Part shown: positions 1-8,314 of the stretch, piece by piece | Layout: each line of letters starts with the position of its first letter | Numbering within the stretch: position 1 is the first letter of the stretch | NCBI GenBank assembly: GCA_002420145.1 | Contig: DIHL01000001.1 | Location: 1 to 17,099 of the forward strand | Reading direction: 5' to 3' | Source: Bacteroidetes bacterium UBA5697 | Lineage (GTDB): Bacteria; Bacteroidota; Bacteroidia; B-17B0; Aurantibacillaceae | Length of the DNA: 17,099 bases | Notes under the pieces: model-generated | What the model was told of the DNA's origin: nothing | The model's database searches: none | Seen by the model: the letters and a program-made list of their open reading frames with translations, nothing else | Translations under genes and position numbers: made by a program

Positions 1-7
1 ACCTATA

Positions 8-44
8 ATAGAAAAGGCTTTCATTTAATGAAAGCCTTTTCTAT
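8..44 (-). terminator. Perfect hairpin terminator closing the four-gene envelope operon
   Basis: Bases 8-24 and 28-44 are exact reverse complements (17 bp) around a 3-nt loop. The stop codon (TAG) of the glycosyltransferase gene lies inside the stem. The stem includes an A-run on one side and a T-run on the other, so it could stop transcription from either direction, for example from a convergent gene left of the window. The T-run is inside the stem rather than after it, so efficiency is inferred from shape only. Confidence 0.75.
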
Positions 45-1486
45 TTGTAAAAAGTTATTTTTATGCCTTTGAAGTAATCTAAAGTGTGAATTTTAGCTTT
101 TTTCATTGATAATTTTGTGACAAATTCATTTTCTTTTTGATTTAAATCTTCAAAAGAGTCAACAACTATGATTCTACTAAATTTATTAACGTCCCTATCT
201 ACATCATCCCAAGATGAACAAAAAATAATATTTTCATTAATTGGTAATTCTTTTTTCTGATGGGATAAAAATGTAGAATCATAATAATAGCAAAATAATG
301 GTTTAATGTCTTTTGTCTTAACGATTATTAAATCAGATTCTTTTTTTAAATGTTTGATAAAATAAACTGCTTTTTTATAATCCATGCCTTTATCCGTTTT
401 ATAGTTGATTTTAAAAGCTGAAAAAACAAAAAACACAAATGATAAAGTAATTATAATACTTTGGTTTTTAAAAAAGGATAACCCTAAGGCAATTAAAATA
501 AAAATGAATGGAAGTGTGAAAATTAAATATCTATCAAGAAAAATTGGAGTCATTTTTCCTAAAAAAAATAAAATAAAGACTGAGCCGATGCCTATTAAAG
601 CAACATAAGTAACTACAAAATATGATTTTTTTATTTTTTTATTAAATATTAAGAAAATTCCTAAAATTATAATTAGTATAAAGGGAACAATCATTGTTTT
701 ATGAAATAAAAAATTTGAAGCAACTTCATTTAGGTATTTTATGGTGGACTTTTGTAACCAAAAGGTTTTTTCAGAATCGTTAAAATTTAAAATTAAAAGA
801 AATTGTTTTTTTGTAAATCTAATAAGGGTAAGGAAAATTATTACACCTAAGCTATAAGAAAAAAGAGTTGCTTGTTTTTTTTCAAAATAAATAAAAATTA
901 ATAATACCTGAAAAAAGATTACTATACCAGATATGTAGTGCGTATAAATTAGCAGGAAATTAATTAGACCTAATAATAATGCGATTTTTAAGGAAGGATT
1001 TTGTTTAAAATTTAAATAGAGAGAAGATGAAATCAGAGACAAAAGTACAACTAATGAATAAGCTCTCGCTTCGTGAGAATAAAAGAAAATAATATTGCTA
1101 GATAAATATATCAGCGAAACAACAATTGCAGTTGTTTTATTAAAGTGTTTATTGGCTAATAAAAACAGAATTCCACCTGAAAAAGAACTGAATAAGACAC
1201 TTAAAAATCTAACATAGAATTCTGAATCATTAAATAATTTTATCCATACACTTAAGCAGTAATAATAAAATGGAGGATTATTATCCCACTCAGAAACATG
1301 TTTAATATGACCAAAATCTAAAGAAGCACTTTCTACACTAATAATTTCATCATACCAAAATGAAGAAAAATCAAGTTGAATTATTTTAAATACAATATTT
1401 AAGAAAACAATGGAGAAAAAATATAACCATAATTTATTATGATTAGTTATACTTTTTGCGTTATAAGAAAAAATGCTGTTTAACAT
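41..1486 (-). CDS. Glycosyltransferase family 39-type integral membrane protein (ArnT/PMT-like)
   Basis: This is a 481-residue multi-pass membrane protein of the GT-C fold, which transfers a sugar from a polyprenyl-phosphate donor on the outer face of the inner membrane. The first helix (about residues 18-37) is followed by FWYDEIIS (43-50), whose Asp-Glu pair (D46, E47) matches the catalytic acidic motif of the first periplasmic loop in ArnT/PMT enzymes. DNNPPFYYY (68-76) and SHEARAYSL (137-145) are further family hallmarks. About ten hydrophobic segments follow, and a soluble tail begins near residue 365. The gene starts 4 nt after the stop of the T9SS-tailed propeller gene, so it is almost certainly the last gene of that operon. 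The acceptor is unknown. Glycosylation of envelope polysaccharide or of the co-encoded surface proteins is an inference. The fold and family are secure; the substrate is not. Confidence 0.88.
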   Translation of the reverse strand: MLNSIFSYNAKSITNHNKLWLYFFSIVFLNIVFKIIQLDFSSFWYDEIISVESASLDFGHIKHVSEWDNNPPFYYYCLSVWIKLFNDSEFYVRFLSVLFSSFSGGILFLLANKHFNKTTAIVVSLIYLSSNIIFFYSHEARAYSLVVLLSLISSSLYLNFKQNPSLKIALLLGLINFLLIYTHYISGIVIFFQVLLIFIYFEKKQATLFSYSLGVIIFLTLIRFTKKQFLLILNFNDSEKTFWLQKSTIKYLNEVASNFLFHKTMIVPFILIIILGIFLIFNKKIKKSYFVVTYVALIGIGSVFILFFLGKMTPIFLDRYLIFTLPFIFILIALGLSFFKNQSIIITLSFVFFVFSAFKINYKTDKGMDYKKAVYFIKHLKKESDLIIVKTKDIKPLFCYYYDSTFLSHQKKELPINENIIFCSSWDDVDRDVNKFSRIIVVDSFEDLNQKENEFVTKLSMKKAKIHTLDYFKGIKITFYK

Positions 1487-1490
1487 ACCA

Positions 1491-2942
1491 TTATTTTATC
1501 ACTGAAATTTTTGAGCAACTAAGTAGTTTATTAGAATCAAAAATTTGTAATAAGTATAATCCATCAGATAATAATGATACTTCAATACTTTTTGTCAATT
1601 CATTAATCGTATTTGATAAAACAACTCGTCCATTTAAGTCGATAATTTGGTAATTTAATCTTCTATAGTCTTTAAAATTAGAAATCTTGATATTGATATA
1701 GTCACTTGTTGGATTTGGATAAATCCCCAGCTCAATGTTAGTATATTCTTTTTCTTCAATACCAATGATACTATTACCAAAAGAACCTAAACTATCAATT
1801 TTCATAAAAAACACATCGTTTAATACTGAGTTATATCCATTAGTTTTTCCAACTGCAACAAAACCATTATCTCTTGTTTTTGAAATAGAAAAAAATTCTT
1901 CGTATGCAGTGGTTCCTTCACTAAAAAAATTCACATAACCATAGGAACTACTGTATATATCAATTAAGCCGTCATATCCAAAAACAGCATTTTTAGTAGA
2001 CCCACAACTAGCAATATTTCCACTTAAACTTTGAGCCGCACAATTATAAAATTCATCTTGATTACTAACATCTCTGTAATTATATAGTGGGTTTCCAGAA
2101 ACTAAATCGTAGGAAAGGATTAATGTTTCTCTGTTATTATTTACAGAAAGACTTTTTGTTGTTCCGCAAATAAAAATGTTTGAATTTTGTAACTGAATTA
2201 TTCCGTTTCCAAAATCTTCTTTGCTTCCTCCGTAAAATTTGCACCATGCAGAGTCTCCATTAACTTCTAATTTAAAAACCCAAACATCTCCTGAATCAAT
2301 ATCATTATAACTTTTTGTATAACCAGTTAAGGCATACTTTCCATCTGAAGTTTGTATCACTGATTTAAATTCATCATCATTTACTCCTCCGTATGTTTTT
2401 TGCCAAGTAACGTTTCCATTGGCATCCGTTTTCACAACATAACCATCGGCATTGCCTCTACCATAACTATAAGTTGTTCCTGCAATAATAAAACCTCCGT
2501 CAGCTGTGGCTTCCATACTATAAGCAAAATCCCAATCGGTCCCTCCTATTGTTTTTTGCCATAAAAGAGCCCCCGTTTTATCTGCTTTTACTAAAAAAAT
2601 ATCGTATCCCCCTACTCCAGTTGAACTTGTATAACCTGCAATAACATAACTCGAATCGATTAGTTGCAAAACACTTTTACCAATCTCATTACTCACACCG
2701 CCAAATGAAGTTTCAAATTTTTTTACTCCCATACTATCTAGTTTCAATAAATATAGGTCGGTGTTACCTTGTCCAAAACTACTAGTTGATCCTGTAATGA
2801 TATATCCCCCATCTAAAGTTTGTTTCACGTCATATCCCTCATCATATCCATTTCCTCCATAAGTAGAATAAAACTTCGCTGGTGGTTGGGCTTGACCTAA
2901 AATGCTTACAATAAAAATTAAAATAAATAATATCTTTTGCAT
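1491..2942 (-). CDS. Secreted seven-bladed beta-propeller-like protein with T9SS type A C-terminal sorting domain
   Basis: A 483-residue exported protein. Residues 1-18 form a signal peptide (hydrophobic run ending GQA|Q). Residues about 24-387 are seven copies of a 52-54-residue repeat whose Gly-Gly or equivalent position recurs near 29, 81, 133, 185, 238, 291 and 345. Typical units read DGGYIITGSTSS followed by DLYLLKLDSMG, then WQKTxGG. This periodicity fits one repeat per propeller blade. Residues about 404-483 begin IYPNPTSDYINI and end with LSDGLYLLQI and SKISVIK, the standard type A tail that directs passage through the type IX secretion system and attachment to the cell surface. The gene starts 6 nt after the stop of the barrel-like gene and ends 4 nt before the glycosyltransferase gene. 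The ligand or function of the propeller is unknown. Later repeats (blades 5-6) are more degenerate than the first four. Confidence 0.9.
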   Translation of the reverse strand: MQKILFILIFIVSILGQAQPPAKFYSTYGGNGYDEGYDVKQTLDGGYIITGSTSSFGQGNTDLYLLKLDSMGVKKFETSFGGVSNEIGKSVLQLIDSSYVIAGYTSSTGVGGYDIFLVKADKTGALLWQKTIGGTDWDFAYSMEATADGGFIIAGTTYSYGRGNADGYVVKTDANGNVTWQKTYGGVNDDEFKSVIQTSDGKYALTGYTKSYNDIDSGDVWVFKLEVNGDSAWCKFYGGSKEDFGNGIIQLQNSNIFICGTTKSLSVNNNRETLILSYDLVSGNPLYNYRDVSNQDEFYNCAAQSLSGNIASCGSTKNAVFGYDGLIDIYSSSYGYVNFFSEGTTAYEEFFSISKTRDNGFVAVGKTNGYNSVLNDVFFMKIDSLGSFGNSIIGIEEKEYTNIELGIYPNPTSDYINIKISNFKDYRRLNYQIIDLNGRVVLSNTINELTKSIEVSLLSDGLYLLQIFDSNKLLSCSKISVIK

Positions 2943-2948
2943 GATTCT

Positions 2949-4199
2949 TTATTTTTTAAATTTTTTGGCAATACTAATAAAAGCTCCTTGACCATATGTG
3001 TTGTTAGGAGAAATATATCCTTGAAGACTATTACTTCCTAATCTAAAAAACCAAGACGGAGAATTATAAGTAAACGCTAAACCTATGTTTAATTTCGAAT
3101 AACCACCGTATCCAATGTGTAATGCACCAGTTATTTTTTTAGTAAACTCATATTCAGCATCTGTAAAGAAATAAGGTTTAAAATTTGAATTAAATAAATA
3201 TCTAAATCCTGTTCCTAAAATAAATTTATTGGTAAATCTTATTTTATTAATAATTAATAAGTTAGTAGGAATATTTACATTAAAAGATTCTTGACGAGCA
3301 TTAGTGGTGTTTTTTATGATACTATCTCTATTAATAGCCGCCAAGGTTGAGTCTTTCAAATCTAGTAAATTATCAATATGATATCCATCAAACTTAAATG
3401 TTGAATCGCTACTATACTGCACACTATTATCAAACCAATGTAAAAAACCAATGTTATTAGCGTTTACAGTTAATACGCTTCCTTTTCCTATATTGCTTTT
3501 ATAGGGTGTTTCAAAAAATATATCGGCACTAGCCCCAACTCCAGAGTATGCAAATGGATTAGATGAAGTAGATGTGTCGCTTATTGCCATATTAAAATTA
3601 GAACTGAATTGTAGTTCGGTTCCATCTTCATTGGTGTACAATGAAGATCCCTCTTTTGCTTTTATATAAAATAACTGTTGACCTTTTAAAATAGAAATGG
3701 ATACACCTACTTTAGCTGTTGTATCAATTTTATGCCATATAAAACCAAGTTTCAATTCCTGAAAACGTAATGAATTGATGCTTGAACCAGATAAATTTTT
3801 TGTTTCGCCTAAATAAGGTTTGTTTCCATAAAACACTAATTGATAAAAATCTTTAGTAAAGGATGAGTTAAATATTCTTTGGTCTTTAAATCCAATTAAA
3901 TAGGAATATTTAGATTTCCGCCCAAAAAAAACAGATACATCATAGTTCATATTGGCGCCCATCACATTTAATTCTTTCATCGAATTATTTGAGGCATCTT
4001 TTGTTTTTTGATCAATATACCCTCCATAAATAAATTTATTTAATAAGGAGTTATAAATACCATTGGAGCCTAATTCATATTCTCCATTAATAGAAACACT
4101 TCTTCCTGTTTTTTCAAAATTCAAAAATTCAGAATTGTATTGAGAAAATCCTTTCAATACTATTAGTACAAAAAATAAAAGAATAAGGCGAGTCTTCAT
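2949..4199 (-). CDS. Probable DUF5723-type outer-membrane beta-barrel-like protein
   Basis: A 416-residue exported protein with a signal peptide at residues 1 to about 19 (KGFS|QYN). The rest has the short alternating hydrophobic and aromatic strands, Gly turns and late GxGFRYLFN, GYGGYSKLNIGLAF and FRLGSNSLQGYI segments typical of outer-membrane barrels in Bacteroidota. Overall length, the FLHWFDNS segment in the middle and the closing strands resemble the uncharacterised DUF5723 family; this assignment is from memory of the family, not a search. The start codon overlaps the stop of the upstream lipoprotein gene by one base (TAATG), which suggests translational coupling and a shared complex. 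No enzymatic motif is visible. It could equally be a PorP/SprF-like or other barrel family. Confidence 0.7.
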   Translation of the reverse strand: MKTRLILLFFVLIVLKGFSQYNSEFLNFEKTGRSVSINGEYELGSNGIYNSLLNKFIYGGYIDQKTKDASNNSMKELNVMGANMNYDVSVFFGRKSKYSYLIGFKDQRIFNSSFTKDFYQLVFYGNKPYLGETKNLSGSSINSLRFQELKLGFIWHKIDTTAKVGVSISILKGQQLFYIKAKEGSSLYTNEDGTELQFSSNFNMAISDTSTSSNPFAYSGVGASADIFFETPYKSNIGKGSVLTVNANNIGFLHWFDNSVQYSSDSTFKFDGYHIDNLLDLKDSTLAAINRDSIIKNTTNARQESFNVNIPTNLLIINKIRFTNKFILGTGFRYLFNSNFKPYFFTDAEYEFTKKITGALHIGYGGYSKLNIGLAFTYNSPSWFFRLGSNSLQGYISPNNTYGQGAFISIAKKFKK

Positions 4200-5794
4200 T
4201 ATTTTGATTTAGCGTTATAATTTAAATAAGCACTCACTATTAAATCTAAATAACTATCATCTTTTATTTTGATAGGTATAGGCTGATTAGGTAAATATAA
4301 GTAGCTCACAAATTTAATTTGTTTACACAGAGCTAAATTTTCAATTTTTGTTTTATCAAATAATGCTACTAGTTTTGAATCAACATAATTTAAAACAACA
4401 TTATTACCGTCAGTTATAGCTGATTCAACCATGTTTTGACCAGGAATAAATAATGAATCTATGATTTGGTTTTGTTCATTAAGCATATATCCTTGAATGC
4501 GGGCTGTAAAAGGATAATTGTTTCTTGCAGATACTCTAATCTCACATGAATTTACATCTTCTAACTCTTTTAGTTGAGTTAAATCAACTTTAGAAAAGTT
4601 CACCAAACTAAAATAATCGGCTGATAATGCTAATGGAATATCAACATCTGCGATAACTTTCAAGCCTCTTCCGTAATAAGCAAAATCATTTCCTGCCGAA
4701 ATATTTCCTAAAGGATTAAGTTTTGCTTTAACAGAGTAGCCTAAGTAATTAGGTAAGTTCTCTAAAAAAGGATTTAAGTTAGAGTTTGTTGAATTAATGT
4801 TTATTTGTTTAAACCAAGGGAAAACTGGATTTGATGGGTTATTTGTTTTATTGGCTCGTCCAATATTTATAGACTGTAACATATTTCCCGAATTTAATGT
4901 AACCACATTTGCAGGAGATGTTTTAATAGATTTTAAATTATTAATTGAGCTACTCATTTCAATTCCAAATTCATTTATGATTCTGAAATTAATGGCAGAT
5001 TGAGTTAAAGCTAAGTTACTAGTACTGAAAGTATTTAAAAAATCAAATGAAGATGAGTCTGGTCCAAACGATAAATCTTGTTGTCCGAAATAACCTTGAA
5101 TATATTCAGGAATAATATCTATAAAAGATAAATCAATAGATAAACCTTGCCCTGATTGAAGAACATCAGGTGCCCCACTTGGATCAGTACTGATGGTATA
5201 TGTTTGAACGAGAGTATTTACTTTGTTACCAGAAATACCAGTTAAATTAATATTATAACCATCTAATGGATATATTTTTGTTAACGAACTACCTCCTGGA
5301 ACTATTTGATTAACCGTTAATTGAGATCCCCATAAGGTTGCCGAATTAATAATATAATTAAATTGAAGAGGCTGTGCGTACGTATTATTATAATCAATTT
5401 TTAAGAATCCTTTTTTAACAATGGCTTTATTTAACTCTACCCCATTGCTCACATCAAAAGTGATTTCTTTATCAGTTGATGAGGCATTGGAAAATATTTG
5501 AACTCCAGGACTTAAAGAAGTATTAAAAGGTATGATATAACCTAAATTAACAGTAGTGTCTGGAAGTTTTACTAAACTATCCATTGTGAAATTTATTAAA
5601 TCTCTACTAAAAGCAATATGTAACAAGCCTGTTGGATCTGCCTGAAAAATTGTGTCTCCAAAAAAGTTACTGATATTAAGATGGCTTCTTGCAATTGGAA
5701 TGGCTAAATCTACATCCCAACTTGTTTCTTTTTTACAAGATAAAAAAGACCCTAATAAAAGGACAAAAACTAAAGATTTTTGGATAAATCGCAT
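4199..5794 (-). CDS. Large uncharacterised lipoprotein, first gene of the envelope operon
   Basis: A 531-residue protein starting with a lipoprotein signal peptide: a charged MRFIQK, a hydrophobic core, and FLSC with the lipidated Cys at residue 20. The residues after it (KKET) only weakly resemble the acidic export tag of Bacteroidota surface lipoproteins, so the outer membrane is likely but its exposed face is uncertain. The body is rich in beta-type sequence, Asn, Ser and Thr, with no catalytic motif I recognise. A C-terminal part (about 400-525) looks like an immunoglobulin-like or jelly-roll domain, but this is a guess. It is the first gene of four, with a promoter-like element directly before the ATG, and it overlaps the next gene by one base. 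Large lipoproteins next to a barrel gene in this phylum often form an outer-membrane pair; that pairing is inferred here. Confidence 0.75.
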   Translation of the reverse strand: MRFIQKSLVFVLLLGSFLSCKKETSWDVDLAIPIARSHLNISNFFGDTIFQADPTGLLHIAFSRDLINFTMDSLVKLPDTTVNLGYIIPFNTSLSPGVQIFSNASSTDKEITFDVSNGVELNKAIVKKGFLKIDYNNTYAQPLQFNYIINSATLWGSQLTVNQIVPGGSSLTKIYPLDGYNINLTGISGNKVNTLVQTYTISTDPSGAPDVLQSGQGLSIDLSFIDIIPEYIQGYFGQQDLSFGPDSSSFDFLNTFSTSNLALTQSAINFRIINEFGIEMSSSINNLKSIKTSPANVVTLNSGNMLQSINIGRANKTNNPSNPVFPWFKQININSTNSNLNPFLENLPNYLGYSVKAKLNPLGNISAGNDFAYYGRGLKVIADVDIPLALSADYFSLVNFSKVDLTQLKELEDVNSCEIRVSARNNYPFTARIQGYMLNEQNQIIDSLFIPGQNMVESAITDGNNVVLNYVDSKLVALFDKTKIENLALCKQIKFVSYLYLPNQPIPIKIKDDSYLDLIVSAYLNYNAKSK

Positions 5795-5798
5795 ATCA

Positions 5799-5829
5799 CA
5801 AACTTACCTTTTTTTTAACAGAATAACAA
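5799..5829 (-). promoter_or_regulatory. Bacteroidota-type promoter of the envelope operon, possibly leaderless
   Basis: On the minus strand TAAGTTTG (5806 to 5799) matches the TAnnTTTG -7 box exactly. An ATTG lies 20 nt upstream (TTG at 5829-5827) as a -33 element. Only four bases (TGAT) separate the -7 box from the ATG at 5794, so transcription should begin at or next to the start codon. Confidence 0.6.
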
Positions 5830-5848
5830 TCAAAAATTTGGCAAAGTT

Positions 5849-5882
5849 TTTGATTTAGAAAGCAAAAAGAATATTACTTTTG
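5849..5882 (+). promoter_or_regulatory. Bacteroidota-type promoter of the small membrane protein gene, possibly leaderless
   Basis: TTTG (5849-5852), a 22-nt spacer and TACTTTTG (5875-5882) fit the -33/-7 consensus. The -7 box overlaps an in-frame TTG at 5880, which argues against TTG being the translation start and for the ATG at 5889, six bases after the box. This leaves almost no 5' leader. Confidence 0.55.
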
Positions 5883-5888
5883 CATTCG

Positions 5889-6326
5889 ATGCTATATTCA
5901 TTTAGATTTTTTGTTAGTTGGATTATTGCTGCCGTACTTATGTACGTTGCATTTTACTTTTGGCACGGCGTTTTTTTAAACGATTTGAATCGCATTTCTT
6001 TTTCCAAAGCATTGTTTTTAGGCTTAGCTGCTTTAGTTTATTTGGTTATTTCTTTCTTATTGTATAGAACATACGAATCCAAACTATTATCAAAATATAT
6101 TCCTCATGCTATTTTTAGAGGAGTAGTAAGTGGTTTTATGATAGGATTTGTGCTATTTGCTTTAGTCACTGTTTTAGGCATTTCCTTTACTAAAAATGTA
6201 AATTTCACTTATATTATTGCTGATTGCGCTTGGCAAATTGCAGAACAAGTCATTGGAGGTGTGATTATAGGATTAGGCAAACTGATTATTTTTGAACCTA
6301 TTCCCGAATTAATTCATAGAGATTAA
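5889..6326 (+). CDS. Small four-helix integral membrane protein, function unknown
   Basis: I place the start at the ATG at 5889, giving 145 residues. An in-frame TTG nine bases earlier lies inside the likely -7 promoter box. Four hydrophobic segments are visible at about residues 7-28, 38-59, 74-97 and 112-135, joined by short charged loops (LNRISFSK, RTYESKLLSKY, TKNVNF), and the tail is acidic (EPIPELIHRD). I do not recognise the family and see no catalytic motif. It is transcribed divergently from the lipoprotein operon, with about 95 bp between the two start codons. It runs tail to tail into rarA, sharing the bases TTAA at 6323-6326. A start at ATG 5940 is also possible but would remove the first helix. 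Confidence 0.75.
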   Translation: MLYSFRFFVSWIIAAVLMYVAFYFWHGVFLNDLNRISFSKALFLGLAALVYLVISFLLYRTYESKLLSKYIPHAIFRGVVSGFMIGFVLFALVTVLGISFTKNVNFTYIIADCAWQIAEQVIGGVIIGLGKLIIFEPIPELIHRD

Positions 6327-7597
6327 TAACCGTATTTATCGCCCCATCTTTCCTTTAAAAATTCTTTTAAATCTCTTTCTCTGGAATATTCAGATGGATT
6401 ATAGAACGCCGTTCCACTAATTTCATTTGGCAAAAATTCTTGCTTTACAAAATGATTATCAAAATCATGCGCGTATTTATATTCGTCACCATAACCCAAT
6501 TCTTTCATGAGCTTGGTTGGGGCATTTCTTAAATGTAAAGGAACAGGTAAATCCCCTGATTTTTTAACTTCCTGTTGAGCTAAATTAATAGCCATGTAGC
6601 TACTATTGCTTTTTGCTGAACAGGCTAAATAAGTTGAAGTTTGAGCTAATATTATTCTACTTTCTGGATAACCAATTACATTAACAGCCTGAAAGCAATT
6701 GTTGGCAATAACTAAAGCGGTTGGATTTGCATTTCCAATATCCTCAGATGCTAAAATTAATAATCGACGCGCAATAAAACTTGGATCCTCTCCCCCATCA
6801 ATCATCCTGGCCAACCAATATACTGCTCCATTTGGGTCGGAACCACGAATAGATTTTATGTAAGCCGAAATGATATCATAATGCTGTTCCCCTGATTTAT
6901 CATATAGTGCAAGGTTTTGTTGAATATATTGTTTAACTAATTCATCTGTAATTATAATCTCAGGTTCAGTAATGCAATTCACAACAATTTCTAAAGCATT
7001 CAATAATTTTCGTCCATCACCTCCCGAAATTCTTAATAAGGCTTCTGTTTCTTTTAAGGTAATATTTTTTCTTTTTAAGCTTTCGTCATTTTGAATGGCG
7101 TTATTCAATAATTGAATTAAGTTGTCCTTAGTAAGATGCTTCAAAACAACTACTTGACATCTTGAAAGTAATGCTGGAATAACTTCAAAAGAAGGATTTT
7201 CGGTGGTGGCACCAATTAAAGTAACAATTCCTTTTTCAACCGCATTTAATAAAGAGTCTTGTTGTGATTTGCTGAAACGATGAATCTCATCAATAAACAA
7301 AACAGGCTTTTCTTGTTTAAAAAATCCACCATCGGCAGATGCTTTTTCAATCACATCTCTCACATCTTTTACTCCCGAATTAATGGCACTTAATGAATAA
7401 AACGGACGTTTTAAAGTTTGAGAAATAATTTGAGCCAAGGTTGTTTTACCAACTCCTGGAGGTCCCCATAATATAATAGAGGGTAATAAATTTTGCTCAA
7501 TCGCTTTTCGTAAAGCCGAATTTTTGCCAATTATTTGCTCTTGACCAATGTAATTGTCAAGATGTATGGGTCTCACTCGTTCGGCTAAAGGTTGCAT
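6323..7597 (-). CDS. rarA: Replication-associated recombination AAA+ ATPase RarA/MgsA
   Basis: A 424-residue, full-length member of the clamp-loader-related RarA/MgsA/WRNIP1 family, which acts at stalled replication forks. In order: the N-terminal PLAERVRP and YIGQEQIIG of the family, Walker A GPPGVGKTT (45-53), Walker B VLFIDEIHRF (99-108), sensor 1 GATTENPSFE (129-138), arginine finger SRCQV (145-149), sensor 2 GDGRKLLN (193-200), and the tetramerisation region with SIRGSDPNGAVYWLARMI and EDIGNANP. All key residues are present. It has its own promoter-like TACCTTTG 17 nt before the ATG and is transcribed divergently from the small secreted protein gene. Its last bases overlap the end of the convergent membrane protein gene. 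Identification is secure. Confidence 0.96.
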   Translation of the reverse strand: MQPLAERVRPIHLDNYIGQEQIIGKNSALRKAIEQNLLPSIILWGPPGVGKTTLAQIISQTLKRPFYSLSAINSGVKDVRDVIEKASADGGFFKQEKPVLFIDEIHRFSKSQQDSLLNAVEKGIVTLIGATTENPSFEVIPALLSRCQVVVLKHLTKDNLIQLLNNAIQNDESLKRKNITLKETEALLRISGGDGRKLLNALEIVVNCITEPEIIITDELVKQYIQQNLALYDKSGEQHYDIISAYIKSIRGSDPNGAVYWLARMIDGGEDPSFIARRLLILASEDIGNANPTALVIANNCFQAVNVIGYPESRIILAQTSTYLACSAKSNSSYMAINLAQQEVKKSGDLPVPLHLRNAPTKLMKELGYGDEYKYAHDFDNHFVKQEFLPNEISGTAFYNPSEYSRERDLKEFLKERWGDKYGY

Positions 7598-7614
7598 GGT
7601 TATATAATATGCGA

Positions 7615-7622
7615 CAAAGGTA
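7615..7622 (-). promoter_or_regulatory. -7 box of the rarA promoter
   Basis: The minus strand reads TACCTTTG, an exact TAnnTTTG match, with 17 nt to the rarA ATG. I see no clear -33 TTTG at the usual distance, so the promoter is only partly supported. Confidence 0.45.
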
Positions 7623-7700
7623 ATGTCAATTAAAACATAAAAATGCTATAAAACGTAGATATTGATGCCAAAAAATATTAATAAATTGTAAACACCCTAA

Positions 7701-7728
7701 TTGTGGCACTATAATTTCATTAAATTTA
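7701..7728 (+). promoter_or_regulatory. Probable promoter of the small secreted protein gene
   Basis: TTG (7701-7703), a 17-nt spacer and TAAATTTA (7721-7728, one mismatch to TAnnTTTG) lie 22 nt before the ATG. The leader between is A-rich (AATTAAAAATTAATAACA) without a Shine-Dalgarno sequence, usual for this phylum. Confidence 0.4.
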
Positions 7729-7750
7729 CCACAATTAAAAATTAATAACA

Positions 7751-8212
7751 ATGAACTTAAAACACATTATCATATCGGCCTCTGTTTTAACAGTTGGTTT
7801 ATTAAGTGTTAACGCTATTAAAAAAGGCGAACCAAAAGACAGCTTAGATAAACGAATCTTTACGGTTACAATGACTGAAATTAAAGAAGGTACTCCTCCA
7901 AAAAAAGGAGTTGAAGACGAAATTGAATTTAAAGCTGGAAAAGGAATGTTTAGTACTTTTTTGTTTGACAAATTAGAATATAAATGGTTGAAATATGAAA
8001 TCACTAAAGATTCTGTGTATACCGACGAAGAGCAAAATGAAAGCCGTTGGGTAGAAGCTGAAATCTCAACAACTGATGATAAAGATCAAACAATGGTTAT
8101 GAAATGTGTGGTTGATAATTATGATATCAGTGGAGAGGTTAAAGTCACTAAAAAAGATAAATTGAAGAAAAAATATGAGTTTTCTGGTAAAGAAAAACCA
8201 AAAAAGAAATAA
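7751..8212 (+). CDS. Small secreted protein of unknown function
   Basis: A 153-residue protein with an N-terminal signal peptide (MNLKHII, hydrophobic core, probable cleavage after SVNA near residue 22). The mature part is highly charged: an N-terminal KRIFTVTMTEIKEG strand, an acidic middle with paired Trp and Tyr residues (YKWLKYE, SRWVEAE), and a Lys-rich tail ending KEKPKKK. The alternating pattern suggests a small beta-barrel or lipocalin-like fold, but no family is recognised. It is transcribed alone, between the divergent rarA promoter region and a strong terminator at 8232-8260. A periplasmic location is inferred from the signal peptide. Confidence 0.75.
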   Translation: MNLKHIIISASVLTVGLLSVNAIKKGEPKDSLDKRIFTVTMTEIKEGTPPKKGVEDEIEFKAGKGMFSTFLFDKLEYKWLKYEITKDSVYTDEEQNESRWVEAEISTTDDKDQTMVMKCVVDNYDISGEVKVTKKDKLKKKYEFSGKEKPKKK

Positions 8213-8231
8213 TGTCAATTGTAACTAAACT

Positions 8232-8260
8232 AAAAGCCGTAATCATATTACGGCTTTTTT
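8232..8260 (+). terminator. Rho-independent terminator after the small secreted protein gene
   Basis: AAAAGCCGTAAT (8232-8243), a 3-nt loop CAT and ATTACGGCTTTT (8247-8258) form a perfect 12-bp stem running into a T-tract that continues past 8260. It lies 20 nt after the stop codon. Confidence 0.9.
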
Positions 8261-8314
8261 GTTTTTATAGGTTAAAAAACTTGACATTTTGGACAAAAAT
8301 AACGCCTAAAATGT

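Noticed and set aside
405..608. Plus-strand 67-codon frame within the glycosyltransferase gene
   Set aside because: Lys/Ile-rich antisense of a clear membrane protein gene, without promoter or recognisable motif.
5880..5888. Upstream TTG start for the small membrane protein
   Set aside because: The TTG forms part of an exact TAnnTTTG promoter box, and the ATG at 5889 still gives the complete first membrane helix.
7735..8004. Minus-strand 89-codon frame opposite the small secreted protein
   Set aside because: It mirrors the plus-strand gene, which has a signal peptide, promoter and terminator; the reverse frame has none.
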